Shown here one piece after another: positions 33,539 through 42,394 of a stretch of DNA of 64,000 bases (positions within the stretch are counted from its first letter, which is position 1; each line of letters opens with the position of its first letter). The notes below the pieces were generated by a model. It saw only the letters and a program-made list of their open reading frames with translations, had not been told where the DNA came from and did not search any database. Source of the stretch: Hymenobacter ruricola. Its GTDB lineage: Bacteria > Bacteroidota > Bacteroidia > Cytophagales > Hymenobacteraceae. The stretch spans positions 62,001-126,000 of the forward strand of contig NZ_JADQDM010000004.1 in the NCBI RefSeq assembly GCF_015694525.1. The letters are read 5' to 3'. Both the position numbers and the translations under genes were made by a program.

Positions 33539-33750
33539 CACGCCTCCGCAATACCGCGGAGCGCCCATCGAACGCCCAGTGGGCACTCCGGAACATTGCG
33601 GAGGCGTGCCCAGGCACCCGGTGGGCACGCCGCAATGTTCCGGAGTAGTCCCCAAACGCCCGATGGGCACTCCGCGGTATTGCGGAAGCGTGCCCGGACG
33701 CCCGGCGGGCACTCCGGAACATTGCGGAGGCGTGCCCGCACGCCCGACGG
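33539..33750. repeat. Array of palindromic units with 42-bp period
   Basis: GGGCAC boxes recur at 33581, 33623, 33665 and 33707, with a degenerate one at 33749, exactly 42 bp apart; a first unit near 33536 is shifted by 3 bp. Each unit starts GGGCAC and ends in GTGCCC or a close variant about 31 bp on, so every unit can form a hairpin, with spacers of 11 bp (such as AAACGCCCGAT). The centres vary. The array fills the gap between the GIN gene and the regulator gene. Confidence 0.85.
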
Positions 33751-33766
33751 ACACCCTGTAAAGTAG

Positions 33767-33790
33767 CGGAAGGCTCTTTGAGACCTTCCG
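33767..33790. terminator. Hairpin before the sigma-54 regulator gene
   Basis: CGGAAGG (33767-33773) pairs with CCTTCCG (33784-33790), and TTTTT follows about 10 nt later. It may end transcription from the upstream operon or act in the leader of the regulator gene. The delayed T run makes the terminator call weak. Confidence 0.45.
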
Positions 33791-33814
33791 AAGCACTGTT
33801 TTTCAGTATAAGCC

Positions 33815-35197
33815 ATGTTTCTCATCGTCGACGACGACCTCGCCGTCCGCACCTCGCTCCGGCTGCTGCTGAAGCAGGCCGGCTACCCGGCCCAGGCCGT
33901 GGCCACGCCCGCCGAGGCCCTGGCCGCGGTGCACGAGGCCCCGCCCGCGCTGGTGCTCATGGACATGAACTTCTCCCTGGCCACCACCGGCGACGACGGC
34001 CTGGCCTTGCTGCGCGAAGTGAAGCAGCTGGCCCCGCAGGTGCCCGTCATCCTCATCACCGGCTGGGGCTCCATCAGCCTGGCGGTGGAGGGCATGAAGG
34101 CCGGCGCGGCCGAGTTCGTGACCAAGCCCTGGCACAACGACGCCCTGCTCCAGACCATTCGCACGGTGCTCAGCCTGCACGACACGCCGCCCGCCGAGCC
34201 CGACACCCCCGCCGCCAGCCGCCGCCAGCTCGACCGGCAGTACCGCTTCGCCGACATCATCGGGCAGGATGCGCAGCTGCTGCACGTGCTGCGCCACGTG
34301 GGCCAGGTGGCGCCCACCGATGCTTCGGTGCTGATAGAAGGCGAAAGCGGCACCGGCAAGGAGCTTATTGCCGAGGCCATTCACCGCAACAGCCAGCGCA
34401 AAAACCAGCCGTTTGTGAAGGTGAACCTGGGCGGCATCTCGTCCTCGTTGTTCGAAAGCGAAATGTTCGGCCATCGCCGTGGCGCCTTTACCGACGCCAA
34501 GGCCGACCGGGTGGGCCGCTTCGAACTGGCCAACGGCGGCACCATTTTCCTCGATGAAATAGGGGAGCTGGAGCTGGCCAGCCAGGTGAAGCTGCTGCGC
34601 GTGCTGCAAGACCGCACCTACGAAGTGTTGGGCGACTCCAAGCCGCGCCGCCTCGACATCCGCGTCATCGCCGCCACCAACCGCAACCTGGCCGAGATGG
34701 TGCAGCAGGGCCGCTTTCGCGAAGACCTGTTCTACCGCATCAACCTGATTACCGTGCGCCTGCCCGCCCTGCGCGAGCGCGCCCCGGACATCCCGCTCCT
34801 CGCCCAGCACTTCGTGGACCAGCTGCGCGCCACCTACCACCGCCCGGCCCTGAAAGTGGGCGCCCGCGCCATGCACTGGCTGCGCGAGCAGCCGCTGCCC
34901 GGCAACATCCGCGAGCTGAAAAACCTGGTGGAGCGTGCCGTCCTCGTCAGCGGCAAGGATGAATTGGGGCCGGAGGACTTTCAGGCCAACGCCCAGCGCC
35001 TGCCCGCCCGCGCCCCCGCGCCCGGCGAGCTGCCCACGCCCGGCACCATGACCCTGGACGAGCTGGAAGCCCAAATGATACGCCAAAGCCTGGCGCACTA
35101 CGACGGCAACATCAGCCGCGTGGCGAAGGCGCTTGGGCTGAGCCGGGGCGCGCTGTACCGGCGGCTGGAAAAGCACGCCATTCCGTTTGACGAGTAA
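33815..35197 (+). CDS. NtrC-family response regulator (sigma-54 activator)
   Basis: 460 residues. The receiver domain has the acidic pair Asp6-Asp7, phosphoacceptor Asp50 (LVLMDMN), Thr82 and Lys104. The AAA+ domain follows, with Walker A GESGTGKE at 176-183, the sigma-54 contact loop GAFTDA at 223-228 and Walker B IFLDE at 244-248, then RFREDLFYRINLITVRLP. The C-terminal Fis-type helix-turn-helix is NISRVAKALGLSRGALYRRL. The loop differs from the classical GAFTGA by Asp for Gly. The kinase gene follows by 131 bp. A sigma-54-like promoter ahead of the exporter operon makes that operon the likely target. Confidence 0.94.
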   Translation: MFLIVDDDLAVRTSLRLLLKQAGYPAQAVATPAEALAAVHEAPPALVLMDMNFSLATTGDDGLALLREVKQLAPQVPVILITGWGSISLAVEGMKAGAAEFVTKPWHNDALLQTIRTVLSLHDTPPAEPDTPAASRRQLDRQYRFADIIGQDAQLLHVLRHVGQVAPTDASVLIEGESGTGKELIAEAIHRNSQRKNQPFVKVNLGGISSSLFESEMFGHRRGAFTDAKADRVGRFELANGGTIFLDEIGELELASQVKLLRVLQDRTYEVLGDSKPRRLDIRVIAATNRNLAEMVQQGRFREDLFYRINLITVRLPALRERAPDIPLLAQHFVDQLRATYHRPALKVGARAMHWLREQPLPGNIRELKNLVERAVLVSGKDELGPEDFQANAQRLPARAPAPGELPTPGTMTLDELEAQMIRQSLAHYDGNISRVAKALGLSRGALYRRLEKHAIPFDE

Positions 35198-35219
35198 GCA
35201 GAACGGCTTGCATCAGGCC

Positions 35220-35306
35220 GTCATGCATAGCGGAGCGAAGCATCTTTACCTCAATACTAACTGATTAGTGACTGCGGTAAAGATGCTTCGCTCCGCTCTG
35301 CATGAC
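35220..35306. repeat. GTCATGC-family palindromic element, copy 3
   Basis: Arms 35220-35250 and 35276-35306 are close inverted copies (GTCATGC, then CGGAGCGAAGCATCTTTACC). It lies between the regulator and kinase genes of one two-component system. Confidence 0.85.
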
Positions 35307-35327
35307 GTTCTTTTTTCATCCCAATAA

Positions 35328-36656
35328 ATGTCCCTCCGCACCAAATTTCTACTTTTCGTCACCATCATCCATGCGGTGCTCATTGCGCTGGCGGCCCAGC
35401 TGCGCACCACCAACCCCGTGCTGTTTGTGGCGGCCGAAGCGCTGCTGCTGGTGAGTGTTTTCCTCACTGCGCAACTCTACCGCGGCTTCGTGCGGCCGTT
35501 TCAGCTCATTGCGGCGGGCACAACGGCCATTCAGGCCAAGGATTTCTCGATGAAGTTCGTGCCCGTGGGCCAGCGCGAGATGGACCAGCTCATCGACGTG
35601 TACAACCGCATGATTGACGAGCTGCGGCACGAGCGGGTGAGCCAGCACGAGAAAAGCTTCCTGCTCGAACGCCTCATCCAGGCCTCGCCGGCCGGCGTGC
35701 TCATTCTCGATTTTGAAGGCCGCATCGAAAGCGTGAACCAGGCCGCCGAACGGTTTCTGGGCCAGGCGGCCGCTGCGCTGCTGGGCCAGGCGCCCGCCGC
35801 GCTGCCCGGCGCCTGGGGCCCGGCCCTGACCGGCCTTACCGAAAACCAGCCGCAGGGCCTGCGCCTCTCGGGCCTGCAAACCTACCGGGCCCACGCCGCG
35901 CACTTTTTCGACCGGGGCTTCACCCGCCGCTTCATCGTGCTGGAAGAGCTGACCCAGGAGCTGATTCAGCAGGAAAAACAGTCCTATGGCCAGCTGATTC
36001 GGATGATGTCGCACGAAATCAACAATTCCATCGGCGCCATCAACTCCATTCTGCACAGCTTTCAGCACTACCGGCCGCAGCTCGACCCCGCCGACCAGCC
36101 CGATTTCGCGCAGGCGCTGGAAGTCAGCATCGCCCGCAACACCCAGTTGGCCAACTTCATTGCCAACTTCGCCCGGCTGGTGCGCCTGCCCGCCCCCACG
36201 CCCCAGCCCACCGACCTGCACGCGCTGCTGCGCGGCATCGGCCGGCTGCTGCAGCCGCAGAGCGAGGAGCGCCGCGTCCGATGGCACCTAGCGCTGCCCG
36301 AAACGCCGCTGGTGCTGCCCTTCGACGGCCAGCAAATGGAGCAGGCCCTGCTCAATATCGCCAAGAATGCGCTGGAGGCCATTGGGCAGGACGGCAACAT
36401 CTGGGTGCGCACCACGGCTCAGCCGCCCACCCTCACCATCGAAAACGACGGGCCGGGCCTAACCCCGGAGGTTAGCCAACGCCTGTTCACGCCTTTCTTT
36501 AGCACCAAGCGCGACGGCCAGGGCATTGGCCTGACGCTGGTGCGTGACGTGCTGTTGGCGCATGGCTTCCAGTTCCGGCTTGTTACAGCTGCCTCCGGGC
36601 GTACGGAGTTTATTGTTGAAATGAAAAATGACCTTTCAAAACAAGGGGGTATGTGA
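35328..36656 (+). CDS. Sensor histidine kinase, NtrB/NtrY-like
   Basis: 442 residues. Two membrane helices lie at residues about 5-50 (LLFVTIIHAVLIALAAQL, VLFVAAEALLLVSVFLTAQL) with little between them, so no large external sensor. A HAMP-like region (YRGFVRPFQLIAAGTTAI) and a PAS domain follow (LERLIQASPAGVLILDFEG). The H-box carries His229 in RMMSHEINNSIGAI; the ATPase domain has NIAKNALEAIG and FFSTKRDGQGIGLTLVRD. The design resembles kinases paired with NtrC-type regulators. The signal is probably membrane or cytoplasmic. It is partner to the upstream regulator. Confidence 0.92.
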   Translation: MSLRTKFLLFVTIIHAVLIALAAQLRTTNPVLFVAAEALLLVSVFLTAQLYRGFVRPFQLIAAGTTAIQAKDFSMKFVPVGQREMDQLIDVYNRMIDELRHERVSQHEKSFLLERLIQASPAGVLILDFEGRIESVNQAAERFLGQAAAALLGQAPAALPGAWGPALTGLTENQPQGLRLSGLQTYRAHAAHFFDRGFTRRFIVLEELTQELIQQEKQSYGQLIRMMSHEINNSIGAINSILHSFQHYRPQLDPADQPDFAQALEVSIARNTQLANFIANFARLVRLPAPTPQPTDLHALLRGIGRLLQPQSEERRVRWHLALPETPLVLPFDGQQMEQALLNIAKNALEAIGQDGNIWVRTTAQPPTLTIENDGPGLTPEVSQRLFTPFFSTKRDGQGIGLTLVRDVLLAHGFQFRLVTAASGRTEFIVEMKNDLSKQGGM

Positions 36657-36755
36657 TATTGAATAGGTATTTTTACCAGTAAAGCCTATTTCGTATAGGG
36701 GTGGTTTAAGATTTGTAGGCTAATTTCGTGGGGTAGCCCTAAAGGTGCTCTCGTT

Positions 36756-38123
36756 ATGACGCGTAAACAATACTTAGCAACGGCCTGCCTCGGCCTCATC
36801 CTGCTACTAGCTGGCTTGGCTGCATTTCTGCCCCAAAACCATCCCGAAGCCAGGCCCGATGCCTTCAATCCCGCCGACTTGGCCTGGATGCTGTCGGCCT
36901 CCGGGCTGGTGCTGCTGATGACGCCCGGCCTCGCATTTTTCTACGGCGGCATGGTGAGCAAGCGCAACGTCATTTCCACCATGTTGCAGAGCTTCATTGC
37001 GCTCGGCGTGATTTCGATACTCTGGTACGTGGTGGGTTTTTCGCTGGCGTTTGGCGACAGCATCGGGGGCGTTATTGGCAATCCGCTCACGTTCTTCATG
37101 TTCAACAACGTGGGCACGGCGCCGCACCCGCGCCTGGCCAGCAACCTGCCGCTGGTGCTGTTTGCCGCGTTTCAGCTCAAGTTTGCCATCATCACGCCGG
37201 CCCTCATCAGCGGCGCCTTCGCCGAGCGGATTCGCTTCTGGGGCTACCTGCTGTTCATGTGCCTGTTCAGCTTGCTCATCTATTGCCCGCTGGCCCACTG
37301 GACCTGGCACCCGGACGGCTTCCTGATGAAATGGGGCGTGCTCGATTTTGCCGGGGGCACGGTGGTGCACATCTCGGCCGGCTTCGCGGCGCTGGCGGGC
37401 GCGCTGGCGCTGGGCCGCCGCCGCACCCACCTAGAGGGCCACACCCACGTGCCGCCCAACGTGCCGTTTATCCTCATCGGCACGGGCTTGCTGTGGTTTG
37501 GCTGGTTTGGGTTTAATGCTGGGTCGGCGCTGGCGGCCAATGCCACGGCGGTGCAGGCCTTCATGACCACGCACCTGGCTTCGGCCGCCGCCATGCTCAC
37601 CTGGATGATGATTGAGGCCGTGCGCGGGCAGCGGCCCTCGGCGGCGGGCGCGGCCATTGGCGCGGTGGTGGGCCTGGTAGCTATTACGCCGGCGGCGGGC
37701 TACATCAGCTACGGGCCGGCGCTGTTCATCGGGGTGGTTTCGGCGGCCATCAGCGCCGGGGCGGTCGATTTGAAGAACCGCACCACTCTGGACGACACCC
37801 TGGACGTATTTCCCTGCCACGGCGTGGGCGGCATCGTAGGCATGATTCTCACGGCCGTGTTTGCCAAAGAGGGCGGCCTGGCCACCACCGGCTCCTGGAC
37901 GCTGCTGCTGCACCACCTGGGGGCACTGGCCTTCATCTCGGTGTTCACCTTCGGCGGCTCCTACCTGCTCTATAAGTTTACCAACCTGCTCATTCCCATT
38001 AGGGTGAACGCCGTGCACGAAGCCCACGGCCTCGACATGAGCCAGCACGGCGAAACGGTGCTGCCCGTGGTGCCCGAAGCCGTGCCCGAGAGCGAACTGC
38101 GTTACGTGGTGCGGGCGTCGTAA
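36756..38123 (+). CDS. amtB: Ammonium transporter (Amt family)
   Basis: 455 residues with about 11 membrane helices after an N-terminal helix. The family signature is clear: DLAWMLSASGLVLLMTPGLA, FFYGGMVSKRNVISTMLQSF, and the pore histidines in GTVVHISAGFAALAG and FPCHGVGGIVGMIL. It conducts ammonia across the inner membrane. No glnK (PII) gene follows, which is unusual since amtB and glnK are often paired. The C-terminal tail is short. The upstream kinase ends 99 bp before; a hairpin CCTAT / ATAGG lies at 36685-36699. Neighbourhood to an NtrC-like system hints at nitrogen control, but this is only inference. Confidence 0.95.
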   Translation: MTRKQYLATACLGLILLLAGLAAFLPQNHPEARPDAFNPADLAWMLSASGLVLLMTPGLAFFYGGMVSKRNVISTMLQSFIALGVISILWYVVGFSLAFGDSIGGVIGNPLTFFMFNNVGTAPHPRLASNLPLVLFAAFQLKFAIITPALISGAFAERIRFWGYLLFMCLFSLLIYCPLAHWTWHPDGFLMKWGVLDFAGGTVVHISAGFAALAGALALGRRRTHLEGHTHVPPNVPFILIGTGLLWFGWFGFNAGSALAANATAVQAFMTTHLASAAAMLTWMMIEAVRGQRPSAAGAAIGAVVGLVAITPAAGYISYGPALFIGVVSAAISAGAVDLKNRTTLDDTLDVFPCHGVGGIVGMILTAVFAKEGGLATTGSWTLLLHHLGALAFISVFTFGGSYLLYKFTNLLIPIRVNAVHEAHGLDMSQHGETVLPVVPEAVPESELRYVVRAS

Positions 38124-38197
38124 CGTAGCGTGGACTCTGTGAGTCCGCGCCTGGGCGAACATCCTAACGGAACGCGGACTCGCAGAGTCCACGCTAC
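38124..38197. repeat. GTAGCG-family inverted repeat, copy 2
   Basis: The arms GTAGCGTGGACTCTG... (38124-38149) and its inverse (38173-38197) differ at one base. Each arm has an inner hairpin GTGGACTC / GAGTCCGC. It lies between convergent genes, and the right arm covers the stop codon of the minus-strand methylase (38194-38196). Confidence 0.85.
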
Positions 38198-38901
38198 ATC
38201 CCCAGCACAAACACCGTGGGAACCTTGTGCAGCTCCGGGGCCGGCAGCCGCTTCCAATCACCCACGGTCAGCGTCTTGATAAACTCGCCGGCGCCCGTCA
38301 CATCGGCCGCCACGCACAGGCGGGTACCGGGCTGCAGGTGCGCCAGCAAATCCGCAAACAGCGCCCCGTTGCGGTAGGGCGTCTCGATAAACAGCTGCGA
38401 CTGCTGCCGCTGCTGCGCCTCTTTTTCCAAGGCTTTGATGGCGGCTACGCGGGGGGCTTTCTCAATGGGCAAATACCCGTGGAAGGCGAACTGCTGCCCG
38501 TTCAGCCCCGACGCCATGAGGGCCAGCAGCAGCGACGATGGGCCCACCAACGGCACCACTTTCAGCCCCAGCCGGTGCGCCTCGCGTACCAGCGCCGCGC
38601 CGGGGTCGGCAATGCCGGGGCAGCCCGCTTCGCTGAGAATGCCGCCGTCCACTCCCTCTTTCACCAAAGGCACCAAGGCGGCACGCACTTCGGCATCGGT
38701 GCTGTCTTTGTCGATGACGGTGAAGCGGATGTCCTCAATCACGCGCTGCGGGGCCACGCTTTTCACGAAGCGACGGGCCGTGCGGGCATTTTCCACCAGG
38801 AAATAGGGGAGGCGCGCCACGGCGGCCAGCACCTGGGGCGGCAGCACTTGCGGCGCGGTGTCGTCGGCTAGGGGCGTGGGGAGGAGAAAGACAGTGGACA
38901 A
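38194..38901 (-). CDS. SAM-dependent methyltransferase, tetrapyrrole-methylase/RsmI-like
   Basis: 235 residues from a TTG start at 38901 (an ATT two codons earlier, at 38907, is the other option). The fold is that of the tetrapyrrole methylases, with the RsmI-type motif LSEAGCPGIADPGAALVREA, VVPLVGPSSLLLALMASGL, and FIETPYRNGALFADLLAHL. RsmI methylates C1402 of 16S rRNA; this protein is shorter and diverged, and Bacteroidota often carry such a second copy, so I leave the symbol empty. A -7 element TATTTTTG at 38927-38934 (minus) lies just upstream. Confidence 0.85.
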   Translation of the reverse strand: MSTVFLLPTPLADDTAPQVLPPQVLAAVARLPYFLVENARTARRFVKSVAPQRVIEDIRFTVIDKDSTDAEVRAALVPLVKEGVDGGILSEAGCPGIADPGAALVREAHRLGLKVVPLVGPSSLLLALMASGLNGQQFAFHGYLPIEKAPRVAAIKALEKEAQQRQQSQLFIETPYRNGALFADLLAHLQPGTRLCVAADVTGAGEFIKTLTVGDWKRLPAPELHKVPTVFVLGM

Positions 38902-38926
38902 CGAAATGGGAAGCGGAGTACGGACG

Positions 38927-38963
38927 CAAAAATACGGCCGGCGGTTTACCCCGCCGGCCGTAT
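38927..38963 (-). promoter_or_regulatory. -7 element (TATTTTTG) next to a 13-bp hairpin
   Basis: On the minus strand TATTTTTG at 38934-38927 fits TAnnTTTG and precedes the methylase start by 25 nt. It overlaps the edge of a perfect palindrome at 38932-38963 (ATACGGCCGGCGG, 6-nt loop). The hairpin spans the likely -10 to -35 region and could be an operator or a terminator for leftward transcription. Confidence 0.5.
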
Positions 38964-39117
38964 CGGTTTACTTAGAACAAGCCCGTTTCAGCAGGGGCTT
39001 TCTCGCTTCCGCGTTTGCTCTGCTCCTGCCAAGGGGTTTGGTCAGCTGCGGCAACTGAAAAGCAAGCGTGGTCTTTGGCGCACCCAAAGCGGCGCCGCTA
39101 CACTTGGCAGGGGCGGC

Positions 39118-39155
39118 CTTGTGGCGGTGTTGGAGTGTCCCAGCACCGCCACAAG
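39118..39155 (-). terminator. Hairpin after the sorting-domain protein gene
   Basis: CTTGTGGCGGTG pairs with CACCGCCACAAG across a 14-nt loop. It lies about 28 bp past the stop of the minus-strand gene ending at 39183. No T run follows, so the terminator role is likely but not certain. The rest of 38964-39117 shows no gene. Confidence 0.55.
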
Positions 39156-39182
39156 GCTTGTAAGACGCCTAACCGGTGCCGC

Positions 39183-41480
39183 CTATTCGACAACCAAGCG
39201 GCGGGTAGCCACTGGCGAGCCGTCTACAAGCAGGGTATAGAAATAGGTGCCGGCGGAATAGCTTTCCAGGCGCAACACACTCGATTGTGCCTTCACGTCA
39301 AGGGGCAAGGTTTCCAGCACCTGCCCGTCCATGGCCCGGCGGACAAGCAGCGTTGCTTTATGGCAATCATTGGGCACACGATAAAGAATCTTGGTGCTGC
39401 CGTGAGCCGGATTCGGGACGTTTTGGTCTAGTTGGGAATCATCAGATAGCAATTTGCTGCTTTCCACGGACGGTGCCTGGCGCGGTAAGCCATTGCCCGA
39501 GACGCAGTCGGTATTGTTGTTCGGGTAGTTATAGCCGACCGGAACCAAGTTGACTGCACTGGGGTCGACCCATTGGCTTATCACCGGAATGTAGTCGTCG
39601 TAGGTCTGGTAATTGACTGGAGAGATGGAGTTGGCGTTATAAATCGCCTGAAAACCATTGAAAGTCAGTCCCCCGTCCAAAAACTTATTATTGCGCACGT
39701 TCCCCGTGCCACTGATGGTGGCGGTGAAACTGGGTTGCACGTAAATCCCAAAATACTGACCCGTGTTCACGCTTTGACCCGATACGCGCTTAAACGTGTT
39801 GCAGTCGAGAAGGGCCGTGCCGGTGGTGCCTTCCTGAGAGCTAAACATATACCCCGCACCACAGCCCTCAAACAGGTTTTGGGTAGCCGAATGAATTCCG
39901 GTGCCGGCCGTGTTAAAATCCTGGGCAATGCCATAGGTCACGTCCAGAAAATTGTTGCTGGTGGCCGTCAGGTTCACGGCGTGAATGCCCGTCTGCAGGT
40001 GGGGCTGGAAGGCGGCGTGGTCAACGGGCGTGGCTTGCCGGAAAACAGCCGATGTGGCATCCACCAGCATGCTGCCATCGGTCCGAATGCCCGTGGTCCC
40101 GTACGTCAGCGGGGAGCCGTAGGCGGTGAGGTCGTGGGTGAACTGCCGGGTAGCCGGGTAGGAGGGCAGGCTGGGGAAGTTGAAGGTGCAGGTATTGGGC
40201 TGGCTGCCGATGCTGCCGCCGGGCAGCGTCAACACGTCGTTGCCTGTCACGCTCGGGAGCGGGCCGCCTCCGCTGGCATAGTTAACCCCGGCCAGATAAA
40301 AATTGCTGAACGTGGAGCTTTGCAGCCGCAAGGGCGTGGCCGTGTAGGCCCGGATGCCAAACATGGAGTGGTTCAGCGTATTGTTCTGGAACACCATGTA
40401 AGGATAGGTGCCATTCACATTGCCCGAAACCTGGATGTGGGCGAAGGAATACCAGTAGTCGGCACTGCCGTTATAGGTATACGGCGCCTTCATCAGCGTG
40501 GGGTCGGAGTCGAAGGTGCAGTACACAATCTTGTTGAGAATGCCCGTCGAGGGCGTGTGCACGGGCGCCCCATTGCGTGCAATGTTCATGCTGCTGTAAT
40601 TGTGGAGAAAATCCACGAAGTTGAGCTGAAACTCCGGGCCATGGTCTTCGAGCACGATGCCCGACATGCTGTGCATGATGCGGTTGTGCATCAGCGCGTT
40701 GCTGGGGTTGGTGCCCACTCCGTGCATATCGAACTGGTCGGAAGTGCCCCGGACGTATAGGCCGCGCCACATGCTGTTGCACGCGGCCGTGATGGTGGCC
40801 CCGTTGGTTTCGAGCCGCGCCCCGTCCTGCACGTATATCGCAGCGAAGGCGTCCATAAGCAGCACCGTGCCGGGCGGCATCGTGAATTTGTCGTTCGTGT
40901 TGAAGGGGTACGGGTAGCCCGGGTCGCCGTGCAAGGTCAGGTCGCCGGTCACGTGGAAGGTGGTGCCGGGAGGATATTGCCGAAACGGGTCGTTGTGGGT
41001 GGTGGAGCCGTAGTTATACACGTAGTCGTTGTTCAGCTCCACAATTTTCGACGCTGGGATGGTGCTGGTCTGGCAGCAGTTGGCCTGCACCGTAATGGTG
41101 GTGCTATAGGAACTCACCGAGCCGGTGCTCGACGTTACCGTGATGGTGTACGTGGTGGTCACCAACGGATTGACAACTACGCTGGCCGTATTGGTGGCCG
41201 AAATATCCCGGGCCGGTGACCACGAGTAGGTGTAGGATGTGGAAGTAACTACGCACGAGCTGGGGCTGAAAGAAAGCACGGCCGAACCGCCCTGGCAGAT
41301 GGTGCTTTGGCTGGTATAAAACGACGGCAGACAAGGGTCGACCGGCGGTATCTTGGCGGCAACAGGGCTGGCTTTCTGCGCGTGGGCCGAAAAGCTGAGG
41401 GCGACCAAGAGCAGCGTCAGCTTATGCCAAAGAAGCGACGGACCGGCTGTGCGGCGTGTGGGGGGGTAGGAATTTTTCAC
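39183..41480 (-). CDS. Secreted protein with C-terminal type IX sorting domain
   Basis: 765 residues from GTG 41480, giving a signal peptide ending in ALSFSAHAQ; a TTG at 41528 would add 16 residues. Residues about 50-135 look like an immunoglobulin/PKD-type domain (TICQGGSAVLSFSPSSC, TTTYTITVTSSTGSVSSYST). The middle 450 residues carry repeated Asn/Ser/Thr-rich segments with phrases such as NRIMHSMSGIVLEDHGPEF, suggesting a right-handed beta-helix. The last 80 residues are a type IX sorting signal: QLDQNVPNPAHGSTKILYRV through SAGTYFYTLLVDGSPVATRR. It should be exported by the machinery encoded at 55950-61797. Target unknown. Confidence 0.9.
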   Translation of the reverse strand: MKNSYPPTRRTAGPSLLWHKLTLLLVALSFSAHAQKASPVAAKIPPVDPCLPSFYTSQSTICQGGSAVLSFSPSSCVVTSTSYTYSWSPARDISATNTASVVVNPLVTTTYTITVTSSTGSVSSYSTTITVQANCCQTSTIPASKIVELNNDYVYNYGSTTHNDPFRQYPPGTTFHVTGDLTLHGDPGYPYPFNTNDKFTMPPGTVLLMDAFAAIYVQDGARLETNGATITAACNSMWRGLYVRGTSDQFDMHGVGTNPSNALMHNRIMHSMSGIVLEDHGPEFQLNFVDFLHNYSSMNIARNGAPVHTPSTGILNKIVYCTFDSDPTLMKAPYTYNGSADYWYSFAHIQVSGNVNGTYPYMVFQNNTLNHSMFGIRAYTATPLRLQSSTFSNFYLAGVNYASGGGPLPSVTGNDVLTLPGGSIGSQPNTCTFNFPSLPSYPATRQFTHDLTAYGSPLTYGTTGIRTDGSMLVDATSAVFRQATPVDHAAFQPHLQTGIHAVNLTATSNNFLDVTYGIAQDFNTAGTGIHSATQNLFEGCGAGYMFSSQEGTTGTALLDCNTFKRVSGQSVNTGQYFGIYVQPSFTATISGTGNVRNNKFLDGGLTFNGFQAIYNANSISPVNYQTYDDYIPVISQWVDPSAVNLVPVGYNYPNNNTDCVSGNGLPRQAPSVESSKLLSDDSQLDQNVPNPAHGSTKILYRVPNDCHKATLLVRRAMDGQVLETLPLDVKAQSSVLRLESYSAGTYFYTLLVDGSPVATRRLVVE

Positions 41481-41607
41481 GGGTGACTGAAAAAGGGTTG
41501 GGAGATGGAAAAGAACTTGCTTCGGCAAGGTACTGGAAATAACGAGCTTTTATATATCGTTCTACCAGTTTCTTTTGGCCTGTCCTCCCGGCCCGGTTCC
41601 GGTCAGT

Positions 41608-42390
41608 CTACTGCTGCGCAAAGGCCCGCACCAGCCCAAATACTTCCTCCGGATTCTCGGCGTGCACCCAGTGGCCGGCGTTTACCACGGTGGCCACTTC
41701 GGAGTTCGGGAACAGGGCCGGAATGCCGTGCAGCTTGTCCTCGGCCGTGATGTAATCCGACTTGCCGCCCCGGATGAACAGGGCCGGCTTGAGAAACGGC
41801 GCGGCGGCCGTGGTGGCTTCGCCCACAGCGGGCAGTTGGGCGGCCAGCACCCCCAGGTTGATGCGCCAGGCAAAGCTGTTGTCTTCGCGACGGTACAGGT
41901 TTTTGAGCAGAAACTGGCGGACGCCCACGTTGCCGATGTGCCGGGCCAGGGCCGCGTCGGCCTCCTGCCGGTTGCTGATGGCGGCCAGGTTCACGGCCTG
42001 CAGGCCGGCCAGGACGTCGTCCTGGTGCTCCATGTCGGAGAAGCGCGGGGCGATGTCGACCACGATGAGGCGGGCCAAGCGCTCGGGGTGGTCCAGGGCC
42101 AGGCGCATGGCCACTTTGCCACCCATGCTGTGGCCCAGCAGCGTCACATCGGGGCCGAGGTGGAGGTGGTCGAACAGGTCGAGCACGTCCTGGGCCATGA
42201 GGGCGTAGGTGTGCTCGGGGCTGTGGAAGGAGCGGCCGTGGTTGCGCAAGTCCACGCTCACCACGCGCAGGCCGGCTTCGGTGGCCCAGCGGCGGGCCAA
42301 GCTCTGCCAGTTGTCGAGGGTGCCGAACAGGCCGTGGAGGATGACCAGGGGCCGGCCCTGGCCTTGGTCGAGGTAATGGAGCAAAGGCAT
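41608..42390 (-). CDS. Alpha/beta hydrolase, YbfF esterase-like
   Basis: 260 residues from ATG 42390. No signal peptide, so cytoplasmic. The fold is complete, with the oxyanion motif ILHGLFGTLDNWQSLA, the nucleophile Ser88 in LLGHSMGGKVAM, an Asp in FIRGGKSDYIT and His in NAGHWVHAENPEEV. The opening (MPLLHYLDQGQGRPLVILHG) and length match the YbfF acyl-esterase group. A longer frame to 42768 exists but would run through the divergent promoter region. The -7 element TATTTTTG lies 4 nt before the ATG. Confidence 0.9.
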   Translation of the reverse strand: MPLLHYLDQGQGRPLVILHGLFGTLDNWQSLARRWATEAGLRVVSVDLRNHGRSFHSPEHTYALMAQDVLDLFDHLHLGPDVTLLGHSMGGKVAMRLALDHPERLARLIVVDIAPRFSDMEHQDDVLAGLQAVNLAAISNRQEADAALARHIGNVGVRQFLLKNLYRREDNSFAWRINLGVLAAQLPAVGEATTAAAPFLKPALFIRGGKSDYITAEDKLHGIPALFPNSEVATVVNAGHWVHAENPEEVFGLVRAFAQQ

Positions 42391-42394
42391 GGGG

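Noticed and set aside
33539..33750. Possible CRISPR array or coding repeat
   Set aside because: Spacers are 11 bp, unit centres vary and no cas genes exist. The open frames through it in several phases follow from the 42-bp period and have no start context or conserved product.
36701..36720. Sigma-54 promoter before the ammonium transporter gene
   Set aside because: A TGG and a TTTGT occur at the right distance, but the conserved CAC and the GC of the -12 part are missing.
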